From Bacillus_BA songklensis (lineage in GTDB: Bacteria > Bacillota > Bacilli > Bacillales > Bacillaceae_H): a DNA stretch of 14,431 nucleotides. Location of the stretch: positions 1 through 14,431 of the forward strand of contig NZ_JBHRZT010000014.1 in the NCBI RefSeq assembly GCF_042649685.1. Direction: 5' to 3'. Below, one piece after another: positions 7,021 to 13,466 of the stretch (positions are counted from its first letter, which is position 1; every line of letters starts with the position of its first letter). A model generated the notes under the pieces. The model worked only from the letters and a program-made list of their open reading frames with translations, was not told the origin of the DNA and did no database searches. The translations under genes were made by a program, and so were the position numbers.

Positions 7021-7037
7021 GTGATTAGACTAATTAC
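7021..7037. promoter_or_regulatory. Operator-like palindrome upstream of the extradiol dioxygenase gene
   Basis: GTGATTAGACTAATTAC is a 17-base dyad with a perfect ATTAG-A-CTAAT core. It lies six bases upstream of a -35-like TTGAAA. A second inverted repeat, AATCAC (7007-7012) with GTGATT (7021-7026), overlaps it. The position suits an activator site; the LysR protein encoded downstream is one candidate ligand, though the dyad is not the classic T-N11-A box. Confidence 0.4.
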
Positions 7038-7042
7038 AATCG

Positions 7043-7071
7043 TTGAAATGATTTTAGTGGATGTCTAATAA
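7043..7071 (+). promoter_or_regulatory. Possible internal sigma-A promoter
   Basis: TTGAAA (7043-7048) and TAATAA (7066-7071) are separated by 17 bases, with transcription predicted near 7078 and the start codon at 7098. The -10 match is weak, which fits an activator-dependent promoter next to the adjacent palindrome. Confidence 0.4.
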
Positions 7072-7097
7072 ATATAAAAATAATGGGAGGTCATCTA

Positions 7098-8009
7098 ATG
7101 ATACGCTATAAGAAATTAGGGTATGTTGTCCTTAATGTAACGGATCTCAACAAATCAGTTGAGTTTTACGAAAATATAGCTGGAATGAATTTAGTCGAAC
7201 AAGTAAATGAAACCGCATACCTAAGATGCAGTAGAGACCATCACAATTTGATCCTTGAACAAAGCTATGAAGCAGGATTGAAAAGAGTTGCTTTTGAACT
7301 AGAATCCGCTAAACAATTCGATATTGCTTTCAAACATTTATCGGATAAAGGTTTAAATCCCGTAGAATTGAGCGCAAAAGAAACGCAAAGCTTAGCGCAA
7401 GGAAGAACATTGCGATTTAAGGATCCAGTATTAGGTGTAACCTATGAAATGTATATTGAAATGATGCAGCTTGGAACACCTTATACTCCTAAGGATACCC
7501 AGATTGAAAGACTAGGACATGTTGTATTTGAAACAAATAAATTTGATGAATTATTTGATTTCTTTGTGAATACACTGAATTTCGCGGTATCTGATTTCTC
7601 AGGTAGAGAGGTCGGTTGGGCCTGGTTAAGAGCATTTCCTAACCCGTTACATCATTCCATTGGTATAACCAAAGGCGAAGAAAATAAAATGAATCATTTA
7701 GCTTATAACGTGGTCGAAGTGGATGATATTGGGAAGCAATTAGTTAAATTGAAGGATCATCATGTTCCAATTTTATTTGGACCAGGAAGACATCACCCAT
7801 CTGGAAGTATATTCCTATATTTTGCTGACCCAGACGGTTTATCTATAGAGTATAGCCACGGAATGGAACAATTTCCAGAAGAAGGTCCAAGAGAACCGCG
7901 TCGCTTAGAACCTAGTAAAGAAACGCTTGACGAATGGGGAGGATCTCCTGAACCTGACTTTGGTAAATATGGAAAACTGATTGTTGATTATGATATGTCG
8001 ATTAAGTAA
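7098..8009 (+). CDS. Type I extradiol ring-cleavage dioxygenase (VOC superfamily)
   Basis: A 303-residue two-domain VOC protein. The active C-terminal domain holds the metal ligands His141 (LGHVVF), His200 (MNHLAY) and Glu251 (LSIEYSHG), plus His185/186, His232/233 and Tyr241 at the positions of the catalytic residues of BphC-type extradiol dioxygenases. It should cleave a catechol ring next to the diol with Fe(II) and O2; in this cluster the likely substrate is a 2,3-dihydroxybenzoate-type acid, cleaved between C3 and C4 as by CmtC. The start is the ATG at 7098, six bases after GGGAGGT; an in-frame ATG at 7083 precedes that site. Codon use is visibly more AT-rich than in the flanking catabolic genes, and the gene has its own candidate promoter. 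Confidence 0.9.
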   Translation: MIRYKKLGYVVLNVTDLNKSVEFYENIAGMNLVEQVNETAYLRCSRDHHNLILEQSYEAGLKRVAFELESAKQFDIAFKHLSDKGLNPVELSAKETQSLAQGRTLRFKDPVLGVTYEMYIEMMQLGTPYTPKDTQIERLGHVVFETNKFDELFDFFVNTLNFAVSDFSGREVGWAWLRAFPNPLHHSIGITKGEENKMNHLAYNVVEVDDIGKQLVKLKDHHVPILFGPGRHHPSGSIFLYFADPDGLSIEYSHGMEQFPEEGPREPRRLEPSKETLDEWGGSPEPDFGKYGKLIVDYDMSIK

Positions 8010-8059
8010 TGGTTAAACAATACATTACGATGAACAACTTTTGAGGGGTGAAAATTTTG

Positions 8060-9091
8060 ATGAAAGAAAAGAATTTTCGTGTAGACTTTCACACCCATAT
8101 TATTCCTGAGGATTTCCCTGATTTGGCAGCAAAATATGGGGATGATCGTTTTCCGATTTTAAAGCATACCTGCAGCTGTGGAGCTGAAATCTATAAGGGC
8201 GGCAAGTCATTCCGAGAAGTTGACGAAAATGCCTGGGACCCGCAAAAACGCATTGCTGAAATGGATGCGGAAGGTGTCGATGTCCAAGTTTTATCACCGA
8301 TTCCCGTTACGTTTACGTATTGGGCAGATGCCGAAAAGTGTTTAGAGCTGTCGAAGGCTCAAAATGATTTTATTGCTTCGGTGGCAGCCCAATATCCTGA
8401 TCGTTTTGTAGGACTCGGAACGGTGCCGTTGCAGGATGCCGATTTGGCAATTGCGGAAATGGAAAGGGCGGTTAACGAGCTGGGGCTGATCGGAATTGAA
8501 ATCGGCAGCAACGCAAACGGGAAAAACCTTGATGATCCTGAGATTCAAAGATTTTTAGAAGCCGCGGCAAAAATGGATGTTCCGATTTTAGTCCATCCAT
8601 GGGCAACAGTCGGTGTAGATAGAATGCCAAAACATAACTTTATGTATTCGATCGGGATGCCGTCCGAAACAGCACTTGCGGCAGGAAGCTTAATCTTCAG
8701 CGGCATTCTTGATAAATATCCGAACTTAAAAATCTGCTTTGCCCATGGCGGGGGTTCACTGCCTTATTTATTGCCGAGAATCGATCAAGCCTGGGAAGTA
8801 TGGCCGCATATCCGTGCAACGAAACAGCCGCCAAGCTATTATGCGAAGAAACTCTATTACGATACGCTCGTTTATGATCCCCGCAATCTCCAATTTATGC
8901 TTGAAAAATTTGGCGCCAATCACATTATCATGGGTACAGATTATCCATTCCTGCTGCGCGAAGCTCCGCCGGGAAAAGTAGTCGAAGACCTGGAAAACGT
9001 TTCAGATGAGGAAAAGAAGCAGATGCTTGGAGAAAATGCGATCGAGTTTCTGGGGTTAAATAAAGCAAGCTTTATAAAAGAAACGGTATAG
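8060..9091 (+). CDS. ACMSD-type amidohydrolase, probable ring-fission product decarboxylase
   Basis: A 343-residue TIM-barrel metal-dependent decarboxylase of the ACMSD/gamma-resorcylate decarboxylase family. Metal ligands are His11 and His13 (DFHTH), His179 (ILVHPW) and Asp294 (MGTDYPF), with catalytic His229 (CFAHGGG). The segments FREVDENAWDP and YPDRFVGLGTVPLQ closely resemble 2-amino-3-carboxymuconate-semialdehyde decarboxylase. In this operon the analogous substrate would be the 2-hydroxy-3-carboxymuconate-semialdehyde-type product of the preceding dioxygenase, decarboxylated without oxidation. I chose the ATG at 8060, since the in-frame GTG at 8048 is part of the GAGGGGTG ribosome binding site. 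It is the last gene before a bidirectional terminator. Confidence 0.9.
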   Translation: MKEKNFRVDFHTHIIPEDFPDLAAKYGDDRFPILKHTCSCGAEIYKGGKSFREVDENAWDPQKRIAEMDAEGVDVQVLSPIPVTFTYWADAEKCLELSKAQNDFIASVAAQYPDRFVGLGTVPLQDADLAIAEMERAVNELGLIGIEIGSNANGKNLDDPEIQRFLEAAAKMDVPILVHPWATVGVDRMPKHNFMYSIGMPSETALAAGSLIFSGILDKYPNLKICFAHGGGSLPYLLPRIDQAWEVWPHIRATKQPPSYYAKKLYYDTLVYDPRNLQFMLEKFGANHIIMGTDYPFLLREAPPGKVVEDLENVSDEEKKQMLGENAIEFLGLNKASFIKETV

Positions 9092-9103
9092 ATTATGTAA
9101 TGA

Positions 9104-9137
9104 AGAACATTCCTATTAGGATGGAATGTTCTTTTTT
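9104..9137. terminator. Bidirectional terminator between the operon and the LysR gene
   Basis: A ten base-pair perfect stem (AGAACATTCC at 9104-9113, GGAATGTTCT at 9123-9132) with a nine-base loop is followed by T6. It lies 12 bases after the decarboxylase stop and just beyond the convergent regulator's stop codon, so it can serve both transcripts. Confidence 0.9.
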
Positions 9138-9154
9138 CTGCAAAAATAACCAAT

Positions 9155-10057
9155 TTACAGATTCAAATCATTTGTATATTCCTTTAAGGTCGTTTCAAAA
9201 AAATCTAGAAAGAGAAGGAGCTTTTCTAATTTTGGAGATTCCTTTTTATAAATTCCGGTAAAGCGAAATGTAAGGTTTTCATAATCACCGAACGGGACGT
9301 TGCGAAAGTATTTATTCAGGGTAATCATGTCTTTTTGTACTGCCAGTTCCGGAATGATCGTAAAACCCCAGTTATCCCGAATCATGGATTTTAACATTTC
9401 AAATCCGCCCACTTCAATCCGTTTTAAATTTTTCACCCCGACTAAAGTTTCGTCGATTTTTTTCCATAAAACCGTTTCGCGCCCATAGCAAATCATCGTT
9501 TGATTCCTTAAATCGTCTTTGTTAATTTCAGCTTTTGCGGCTAATGGATGTTCTTTTCCAACAATAAAGACAAGCTTTTCAGGACAAATAAATTTAGACT
9601 CGAGATTGGTTAATGGGATTACGTCTCGAACAAGCCCGATATCCACTAATCCGTTCTTAACCATCTCCGCTGTCTTGGCAGAATCCTGAGCTTCGACAAT
9701 GTCGAATGCAAATTCATTATTTTCACGAACCATCGACAATACTTGCAAAATAATGGAGGCAGAGATTCCTGGTGATAGTCCAATCGTTAAGGTGGGTGTT
9801 TTCAAATCTTCAATCGTTTGTTTTGCTTCATTTACATAGCTTAGTATTTTTCGCGCATATGGAAGCAGGGCCGTTCCTTCCTCGGTTAACAGAATTTTTT
9901 TTCCATCCCGGTAAAATAATTTACAGCCCAATTCGATTTCTAATTTTTGAATTCTCGCCGTTACCGCCGGCTGCGTTAAATTTAAATGGTCGGCCGTACG
10001 CGAATAATTATTTAATTCAAAGACAGTAATAAAGGTTAAAAGTTGCTCATCATCCAT
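9155..10057 (-). CDS. LysR-family transcriptional regulator
   Basis: A 300-residue LysR-type regulator. The N-terminal winged helix-turn-helix spans about residues 4-61 (LLTFITVFELNNYSRTADHL, then LTQPAVTARIQKLEIELGCKLFYR). From about residue 90 follows the periplasmic-binding-protein-like effector domain (LTIGLSPGISASIILQVL, then QDSAKTAEMVKNGLVDIGLVRD). GGAGGGGGTG lies a few bases before the ATG. The gene converges on the catabolic operon, sharing its terminator, instead of being divergent as most such regulators are. It is the only regulator beside the operon and is the natural candidate to activate it with an aromatic acid as co-inducer, but this is inferred from position only. Confidence 0.93.
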   Translation of the reverse strand: MDDEQLLTFITVFELNNYSRTADHLNLTQPAVTARIQKLEIELGCKLFYRDGKKILLTEEGTALLPYARKILSYVNEAKQTIEDLKTPTLTIGLSPGISASIILQVLSMVRENNEFAFDIVEAQDSAKTAEMVKNGLVDIGLVRDVIPLTNLESKFICPEKLVFIVGKEHPLAAKAEINKDDLRNQTMICYGRETVLWKKIDETLVGVKNLKRIEVGGFEMLKSMIRDNWGFTIIPELAVQKDMITLNKYFRNVPFGDYENLTFRFTGIYKKESPKLEKLLLFLDFFETTLKEYTNDLNL

Positions 10058-10225
10058 TCCAACACCCCCTCCGACTCCTCTTTTAACCCCCTAAAAATCT
10101 GAATTTTTTATATCTATAATAGTATCATAAATTAATAATTTTGTAAGGGTTTTCAGTTATACTATAAAAAAACGCTTGGATCCAAGTGTTTTGTAAGCAA
10201 AGGAGATGCCGGGGCGGGTACAATT

Positions 10226-10363
10226 TTATTTCTGCCTCACCGTATAAAAACGGGAATGGGCCGACCAGACTTCGCCGCTTTTCAATTCGATGATGCCTGT
10301 TTCTGGGTTCTGGTGTAAATATAATGTGAATTTGAAAAAACTAATAGGATTCCTAACGGAATG
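10226..10363 (-). pseudogene. Unidentified C-terminal gene fragment
   Basis: The minus-strand frame, open from a TAG at 10364-10366, encodes FTLYLHQNPETGIIELKSG followed by EVWSAHSRFYTVRQK and a TAA. The coding-like composition (GGC, AGC, CCG codons) stands out from the AT-rich surroundings. There is no start codon, so it is a 3' remnant at most. No family recognised. Confidence 0.35.
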
Positions 10364-10368
10364 CTACT

Positions 10369-10515
10369 TTATGCTGTTAATCCAAACAGTTCGTGGATAC
10401 AATTCACTTGATTTTGGACAGACTTCTCCCCTTGGAACGTTTGTCCTTTTTTGATCATGTGCATAGCTTCAATCCCCGCAATAATCCGTTTGGCAGTCCA
10501 AAAAGCTTTTAAATT
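10369..10515 (-). pseudogene. IS6-family (IS240-like) transposase, C-terminal fragment
   Basis: The last 48 codons of an IS6-type DDE transposase: LKAFWTAKRIIAGIEAMHM, then IKKGQTFQGEKSVQNQV and ending HELFGLTA with TAA. This matches my memory of the C-terminus of IS240-like transposases of Bacillus. A TAG lies in frame immediately upstream (10516-10518), the catalytic DDE residues are missing, and no terminal inverted repeat is visible after the stop. The fragment is therefore dead. It shows that an IS6 element once stood here, a family common on Bacillus plasmids and in cointegrate formation. Confidence 0.85.
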
Positions 10516-10557
10516 CTAGAAATCTTAGGTTTTTCTACAAAAATACTATGAACCTAC

Positions 10558-10589
10558 AAAAACCCCTTAGAAACCAATCTAAGGGGTTT
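10558..10589 (-). terminator. Rho-independent terminator, minus strand
   Basis: A 12 base-pair perfect stem (AAACCCCTTAGA at 10560-10571, TCTAAGGGGTTT at 10578-10589) with a six-base loop. On the minus strand it is followed by T5; on the plus strand the T tract is short. It may end the transcript of the AHSA1-type gene upstream on the minus strand. Confidence 0.75.
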
Positions 10590-10790
10590 AAAATCGATTT
10601 TAGAGTATAGTTACCATAACGCAGGTTATCAGTAGTCAATCCACCAACGAACCCCGTTAGCAAACCCTATAAGAGGGGATTAAGTTTGTCCTATTCATTT
10701 TTTGCTTTCTTCTCATACCAAGGAGTCGTAGGTCTTGTAGCAGGATGCTCATATTGCTTCGGATACTGTTTCCTCTCATCTTAGCATTTG
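10590..10790. other. Decayed sequence between terminator and AHSA1 gene
   Basis: No complete gene. On the minus strand a 29-codon frame directly follows the AHSA1 stop and reads DERKQYPKQYEHPATRP...WYEKKAKNE, which has a protein-like composition but no start codon in frame. A further short frame reads GFANGVRWWIDY. Both look like remnants. Confidence 0.35.
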
Positions 10791-11236
10791 TTAACTCTCA
10801 AACACTAATCCTGCTCTCAAATGATTAACACCAAATTCAAGATACGCCTTTAAACAGGTCAACATATAAACCCACCCTTCTTTTTGCCCAATCAATTTAC
10901 TTATTCCTATATCGTTTTTTCCCAACCATTTTCAACAACTTGAATAAGTGTCGTGTTAATATCCAACTCTTTCAGCGTAATCATAACAACAGTTTCTTCC
11001 CCAGTCGCAGACCACAGGTACACGATTTTTTTATTTACCTCGCATTCCAATACTTTTATATCCAGTTGAGCATCGTATTCATCATATCTCAATGTAACCG
11101 TCTTGCCTGGTTCCAATCTTCCAGATCCTGATGAAAACCAATAATTGGACATTTTCGCTGGATCTACGATAGCTTCGTATACTTCATTTACTGGCTTGAA
11201 TATTTTCATTTGTGTTTTTACTTGAAGGTCTTTCAT
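10791..11236 (-). pseudogene. AHSA1/SRPBCC-family protein, frameshifted
   Basis: The first 109 codons encode a START/SRPBCC-fold protein of the AHSA1 type (MKIFKPVNEVYEAIVDPAKM, then YWFSSGSGRLEPGKTVTLRY) and stop after NGWEKTI. The other frame continues seamlessly as KLIGQKEGWVYMLTCLKAYL, then EFGVNHLRAGLVFES and TAA at 10791-10793, the expected C-terminal helix of the family. Joining them needs one extra A in a run of six A at the switch point (coding strand GGGAAAAAAC; plus-strand T6 at 10917-10922), giving about 148 residues, the usual length. Such proteins bind hydrophobic ligands; no specific function can be given. It is a frameshift mutation, a homopolymer sequencing error, or a slippery site. 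GAGG lies rather far (12 bases) upstream of the ATG. Confidence 0.85.
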
Positions 11237-11610
11237 AGGAAATCAATTCCTCGTTTTAAATGTTTTCTAAAAGGATTCCACCTAGTCATTCTAAATTATC
11301 ACATAAATAAAAAGAAAATTAGTTATTCAGCTCTATCCTGCCCTTTCGTATTAACTTATGTGTGTAGTAATTTGTTATCTTCTTCAATCAAACTCCCGTT
11401 CAATAAGAAAAGTATTTCTGTTGTAACAATAACCCCGATCGTTCAAAGGAAAGAGAAGTTTTTTTCTAATCTAAACAACTGTGTGTATTGGAAACATTGC
11501 ATAAAGGTACATAGAATATTAAGCTTTTCTAAAATGATTGTTAATTATAACCATTATCTCTTGGCTAATGGTATATTGCTTTTGAAAGATCTTTCTGGGG
11601 GGATTAGGGC
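11237..11610. other. AT-rich intergenic stretch
   Basis: I see no gene here. Open plus-strand frames have no ribosome binding site and a composition like random AT-rich DNA. A seven base-pair inverted repeat (ACCATTA at 11550-11556, TAATGGT at 11566-11572) lies about 40 bases before the ORF at 11611 and could be an operator. Confidence 0.5.
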
Positions 11611-11805
11611 ATGTTTAGAAATGTAAAAGGTGTGAAAATTCGTGAGTATGATAAAACAGTAAGTAAAGACAATTTCTCCGACAAGATGTTTGAGATTGAA
11701 TATAGAGATAATGAATATTTGCACCAAATGATTTTTCTTGATTTCTTAAATATTAATGTAAAAGACTTAGGACATAGTGGATCAGTCTACTTTCCAAGGC
11801 TATGA
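11611..11805 (+). CDS. Hypothetical 64-aa protein
   Basis: An ATG preceded by a G-rich but imperfect ribosome binding site (TGGGGGGA, about nine bases upstream) opens a 64-codon frame: MFRNVKGVKIREYDKTVSK, then MFEIEYRDNEYLHQMIFLDFLN. It is charged and soluble, with no membrane segment. It overlaps the next frame by 29 bases. Either there are two small genes, or one gene of about 120 residues has suffered a frameshift near 11777-11805. Family not recognised. Confidence 0.45.
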   Translation: MFRNVKGVKIREYDKTVSKDNFSDKMFEIEYRDNEYLHQMIFLDFLNINVKDLGHSGSVYFPRL

Positions 11806-11971
11806 ATATTGGACTCGTAAATGTTTTCAGCTTGAAAATCTGATTCGGGAGCGAATTGGCTATATCCCGAAACGGTTAACCGAATCGTACCTTCAAACCA
11901 GAGCATCTAAAATGATTCAATCTACTAAGAAAAATATGATCATTAAGCAAGCTCAAAAAACGGATCAGTAA
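11777..11971 (+). CDS. Hypothetical 64-aa basic protein, possibly the C-terminal part of a frameshifted gene
   Basis: The frame could begin at GTG 11777 but has no clear ribosome binding site. It encodes VDQSTFQGYEYWTRKCFQL, then ENLIRERIGYIPKRLTESYL and a lysine-rich tail ending QAQKTDQ, predicted to be helical. It overlaps the preceding frame, from which it may have been split by a frameshift. A weak hairpin (AAGAGAA at 11984-11990 with TTCTCT at 12001-12006, then CTTTT) follows and could be a terminator. No family recognised. Confidence 0.4.
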   Translation: MDQSTFQGYEYWTRKCFQLENLIRERIGYIPKRLTESYLQTRASKMIQSTKKNMIIKQAQKTDQ

Positions 11972-11993
11972 CCATTTATATGGAAGAGAATTA

Positions 11994-12344
11994 TCAACTT
12001 TTCTCTCTTTTAGCTGCGTTTAATCTTGCTTTTTCGTTTAACTCATGAAGATTTCGATTAAGGGCCTCAAAATCTCCAGCATCTATCGTTGTGAAATTAT
12101 TGGTTGTATATGGGATGACAGAGTCTTCACTAATTAAATAAACATAGGTTGAAAGGAGTAACCTAATTTCATCTGTATTCTTTTCAAAATCAAAAGTCTG
12201 GTCGATATGTGTAAGAATCAATTCAATGGTTTCATGGTTCAAATCGTCTCTGAGTATGGGCAATACCTTCTTTAATCTGTGTTTCTCGTCGTCTAGAGAA
12301 TTCCTATTAAGACGGATCGTGATATACATTCGTTTATCCCCCAT
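11994..12344 (-). CDS. Hypothetical 116-aa protein
   Basis: An ATG preceded at seven bases by GAGGGA opens a 116-residue frame. The product (MGDKRMYITIRLNRNSLDD, then KVLPILRDDLNHETIELIL and a C-terminal NRNLHELNEKARLNAAKRE helix) is charged, soluble and probably largely helical, without cysteines or a membrane segment. It converges with the two small plus-strand ORFs. A TATAAT (12365-12370, minus strand) and a small inverted repeat lie upstream. I do not recognise the family. Confidence 0.7.
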   Translation of the reverse strand: MGDKRMYITIRLNRNSLDDEKHRLKKVLPILRDDLNHETIELILTHIDQTFDFEKNTDEIRLLLSTYVYLISEDSVIPYTTNNFTTIDAGDFEALNRNLHELNEKARLNAAKREKS

Positions 12345-12364
12345 TCTTTTGTCCCTCTAGGGCT

Positions 12365-12395
12365 ATTATATAGAAAAAAACTGTCTATAGAGACA
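12365..12395 (-). promoter_or_regulatory. Possible promoter and operator for the 116-aa gene
   Basis: Read on the minus strand, a perfect TATAAT (12370-12365) sits 20 bases before the start codon. Just upstream the inverted repeat TGTCT-CTAT-AGACA (12395-12382) occupies the -35 region, with no good -35 hexamer at 17 bases. This suggests a regulated promoter, but the evidence is limited to these matches. Confidence 0.35.
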
Positions 12396-12514
12396 AGCTT
12401 AAATGCGTTATGATGATCTTTATAAAAAGGCATTTCACAAAAAGAGGGAAATTCATTATGTTGAAAAAGTCGTCTTTTAGATGTCAATTACCATCTTTTA
12501 CATGCAAAAAATAG

Positions 12515-12570
12515 ATTCGTGGATGTTGAATTCTACGAAATTACGATGTAATATAATTTATGTCATCAAC
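12515..12570 (+). promoter_or_regulatory. Stable-RNA promoter module, copy 1
   Basis: TTGAAT (12526-12531) and TAATAT (12549-12554) are spaced by exactly 17 bases, with an A-rich tract just upstream (12506-12511) that could be an UP element. Transcription would start near 12561, before the structured RNA and SRP RNA. The 56-base module matches copy 2 at 13467-13522 without gaps at 41 of 56 positions by my count. Confidence 0.75.
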
Positions 12571-12651
12571 AAACGACATGAAACGAATTGAATACTTATC
12601 CTACGATGTACGTCATGCCCTATTTGTTTTGAACCGTACTGTTTGATCGGG

Positions 12652-12780
12652 ATTCCTACATCTGGTGACGGATGCCATGCCTGTTTGCGAAACAGGATCG
12701 CAGGAACGTCAGCATGCGGAAACCCACCTGCGAGATCGCGGGTTCACAAAACAGATTGGGAGGACGGCATAGGTGGGAAT
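12652..12780 (+). ncRNA. Unidentified structured RNA upstream of SRP RNA
   Basis: A GC-rich block in AT-rich DNA that folds well. An outer stem pairs ATTCCTAC (12652-12659) with GTGGGAAT (12773-12780), stacked on ATCTG (12660-12664) with CAGAT (12752-12756). Inside are a hairpin CTGTTT-GCG-AAACAG (12681-12695) and a long stem GATCGCAGG (12696-12704) with CCTGCG-A-GATC (12727-12737). No convincing reading frame is present. It lies about 90 bases after the promoter module and ends about 13 bases before the SRP RNA, so both may come from one precursor. The 3' part (GGGTTCA, then GACGGCAT) is faintly reminiscent of 6S RNA, but the length is short for that. A dedicated leader of the SRP RNA is another reading. 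Confidence 0.6.
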
Positions 12781-12792
12781 AACTTGATTATA

Positions 12793-13066
12793 CATACCGT
12801 GCTAGACGGGGAGATGGCGGTGCCCTGTAACCCGCAATCCGCCTTAGCGGGGTTGAATTCCCACCCGAGGTATGATTCAGGTAAGATCTGCCTTGTGCAA
12901 GTGGTGTTGACAACCGGGTCCTGCGCAACAGAAACCCATGAACCTGGTCAGGTCCGGAAGGAAGCAGCCATAAGTGGATCCTTCTGTGTGCCGCAGACAA
13001 GCCTGGTCGAGCTAACTGCACAAGTAACGCTTAGCTGGTCATATCAACGGCGGGTGCACGGTGTTT
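12793..13066 (+). ncRNA. scr: Signal recognition particle RNA, Bacillus-type large form
   Basis: The roughly 270-base SRP RNA with Alu domain, which with Ffh targets nascent membrane and secreted proteins to FtsY at the membrane. The 5' Alu part reads GTGCTAGACGGGGAG, then GGTGCCCTGTAACCCGC. The S-domain apical stem carries the Ffh-binding signature GGTCAGGTCCGGAAGGAAGC around 12947-12966. The ends pair: ACCGTGC (12796-12802) with GCACGGT (13056-13062). All parts of the Bacillus fold appear present, so it is probably functional. In B. subtilis the gene lies near dnaX; here its neighbours are tRNA genes, which suggests an extra or relocated copy. No clear terminator follows, so it may be cotranscribed with the tRNAs and processed. 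Confidence 0.93.
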
Positions 13067-13129
13067 TGAATAACTTATCTCAAATTGTTAGAATATGTAT
13101 TACATGCTTATCAGGTTGGGAAGAACCAT

Positions 13130-13222
13130 GGAGGAATACCCAAGTCTGGCTGAAGGGATCGGTTTCGAAAACCGACAGGGGTGTCAAAGCCCGCGGGGGT
13201 TCGAATCCCTCTTCCTCCGCCA
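13130..13222 (+). tRNA. tRNA-Ser(CGA)
   Basis: A 93-base class II tRNA with a long variable arm. The acceptor GGAGGAA pairs fully with TTCCTCC, and the anticodon stem TCGGT/ACCGA encloses loop TTCGAAA with anticodon CGA (13166-13168), reading TCG codons. The T-arm is GGGGG-TTCGAAT-CCCTC. CCA is encoded (13220-13222). Confidence 0.95.
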
Positions 13223-13237
13223 TAACATTTATATTAT

Positions 13238-13314
13238 CGCGGGGTGGAGCAGTCTGGCAGCTCGTCGGGCTCATAACCCGAAGGTCACAGGTTCAAATCC
13301 TGTCCCCGCAACCA
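13238..13314 (+). tRNA. Initiator tRNA-fMet(CAT)
   Basis: A 77-base tRNA with the two initiator hallmarks: an unpaired C1-A72 end (CGCGGGG against CCCCGCA) and three consecutive G-C pairs at the base of the anticodon loop (CGGG-CTCATAA-CCCG). The anticodon CAT is at 13272-13274. CCA is encoded. It lies 15 bases after tRNA-Ser. Confidence 0.95.
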
Positions 13315-13322
13315 AGCAAGGT

Positions 13323-13367
13323 GGTCCCGTGGTGTAGTGGTTAAGATACCGCTCTTTCACGGTGATA
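13323..13367 (+). pseudogene. 5' half of tRNA-Glu(TTC)
   Basis: The sequence starts GGTCCCGTGGTGTAGTGG, an acceptor and D-arm of the Glu/Asp type, and continues through an anticodon loop CTTTCAC (anticodon TTC). The anticodon stem is poor (CCGCT against GGTGA). After this no T-arm or CGGGACC acceptor strand follows within the next 200 bases. The gene is cut off just after the anticodon arm, about 100 bases before the second promoter module. Confidence 0.8.
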
Positions 13368-13466
13368 GTTTGCTGATAGCTACCTTTTCTATAAGCTAAA
13401 GAATAACGTTCCATTTGAGATGACTTGTTATAGTTTTCTCTGTTTTCATTTTTTAATACAACAAAA

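Noticed and set aside
11210..11626. A 138-codon plus-strand frame
   Set aside because: It begins inside the AHSA1 gene on the opposite strand, lacks a ribosome binding site and reads like random AT-rich sequence.
12293..12487. A 64-codon minus-strand frame
   Set aside because: It overlaps the better-supported 116-residue gene in another frame, without a ribosome binding site.
12643..13344. A 233-codon plus-strand frame and several minus-strand frames over the same DNA
   Set aside because: They lie across the structured RNA, SRP RNA and tRNA genes, have no ribosome binding site, and their codons are dictated by RNA structure.
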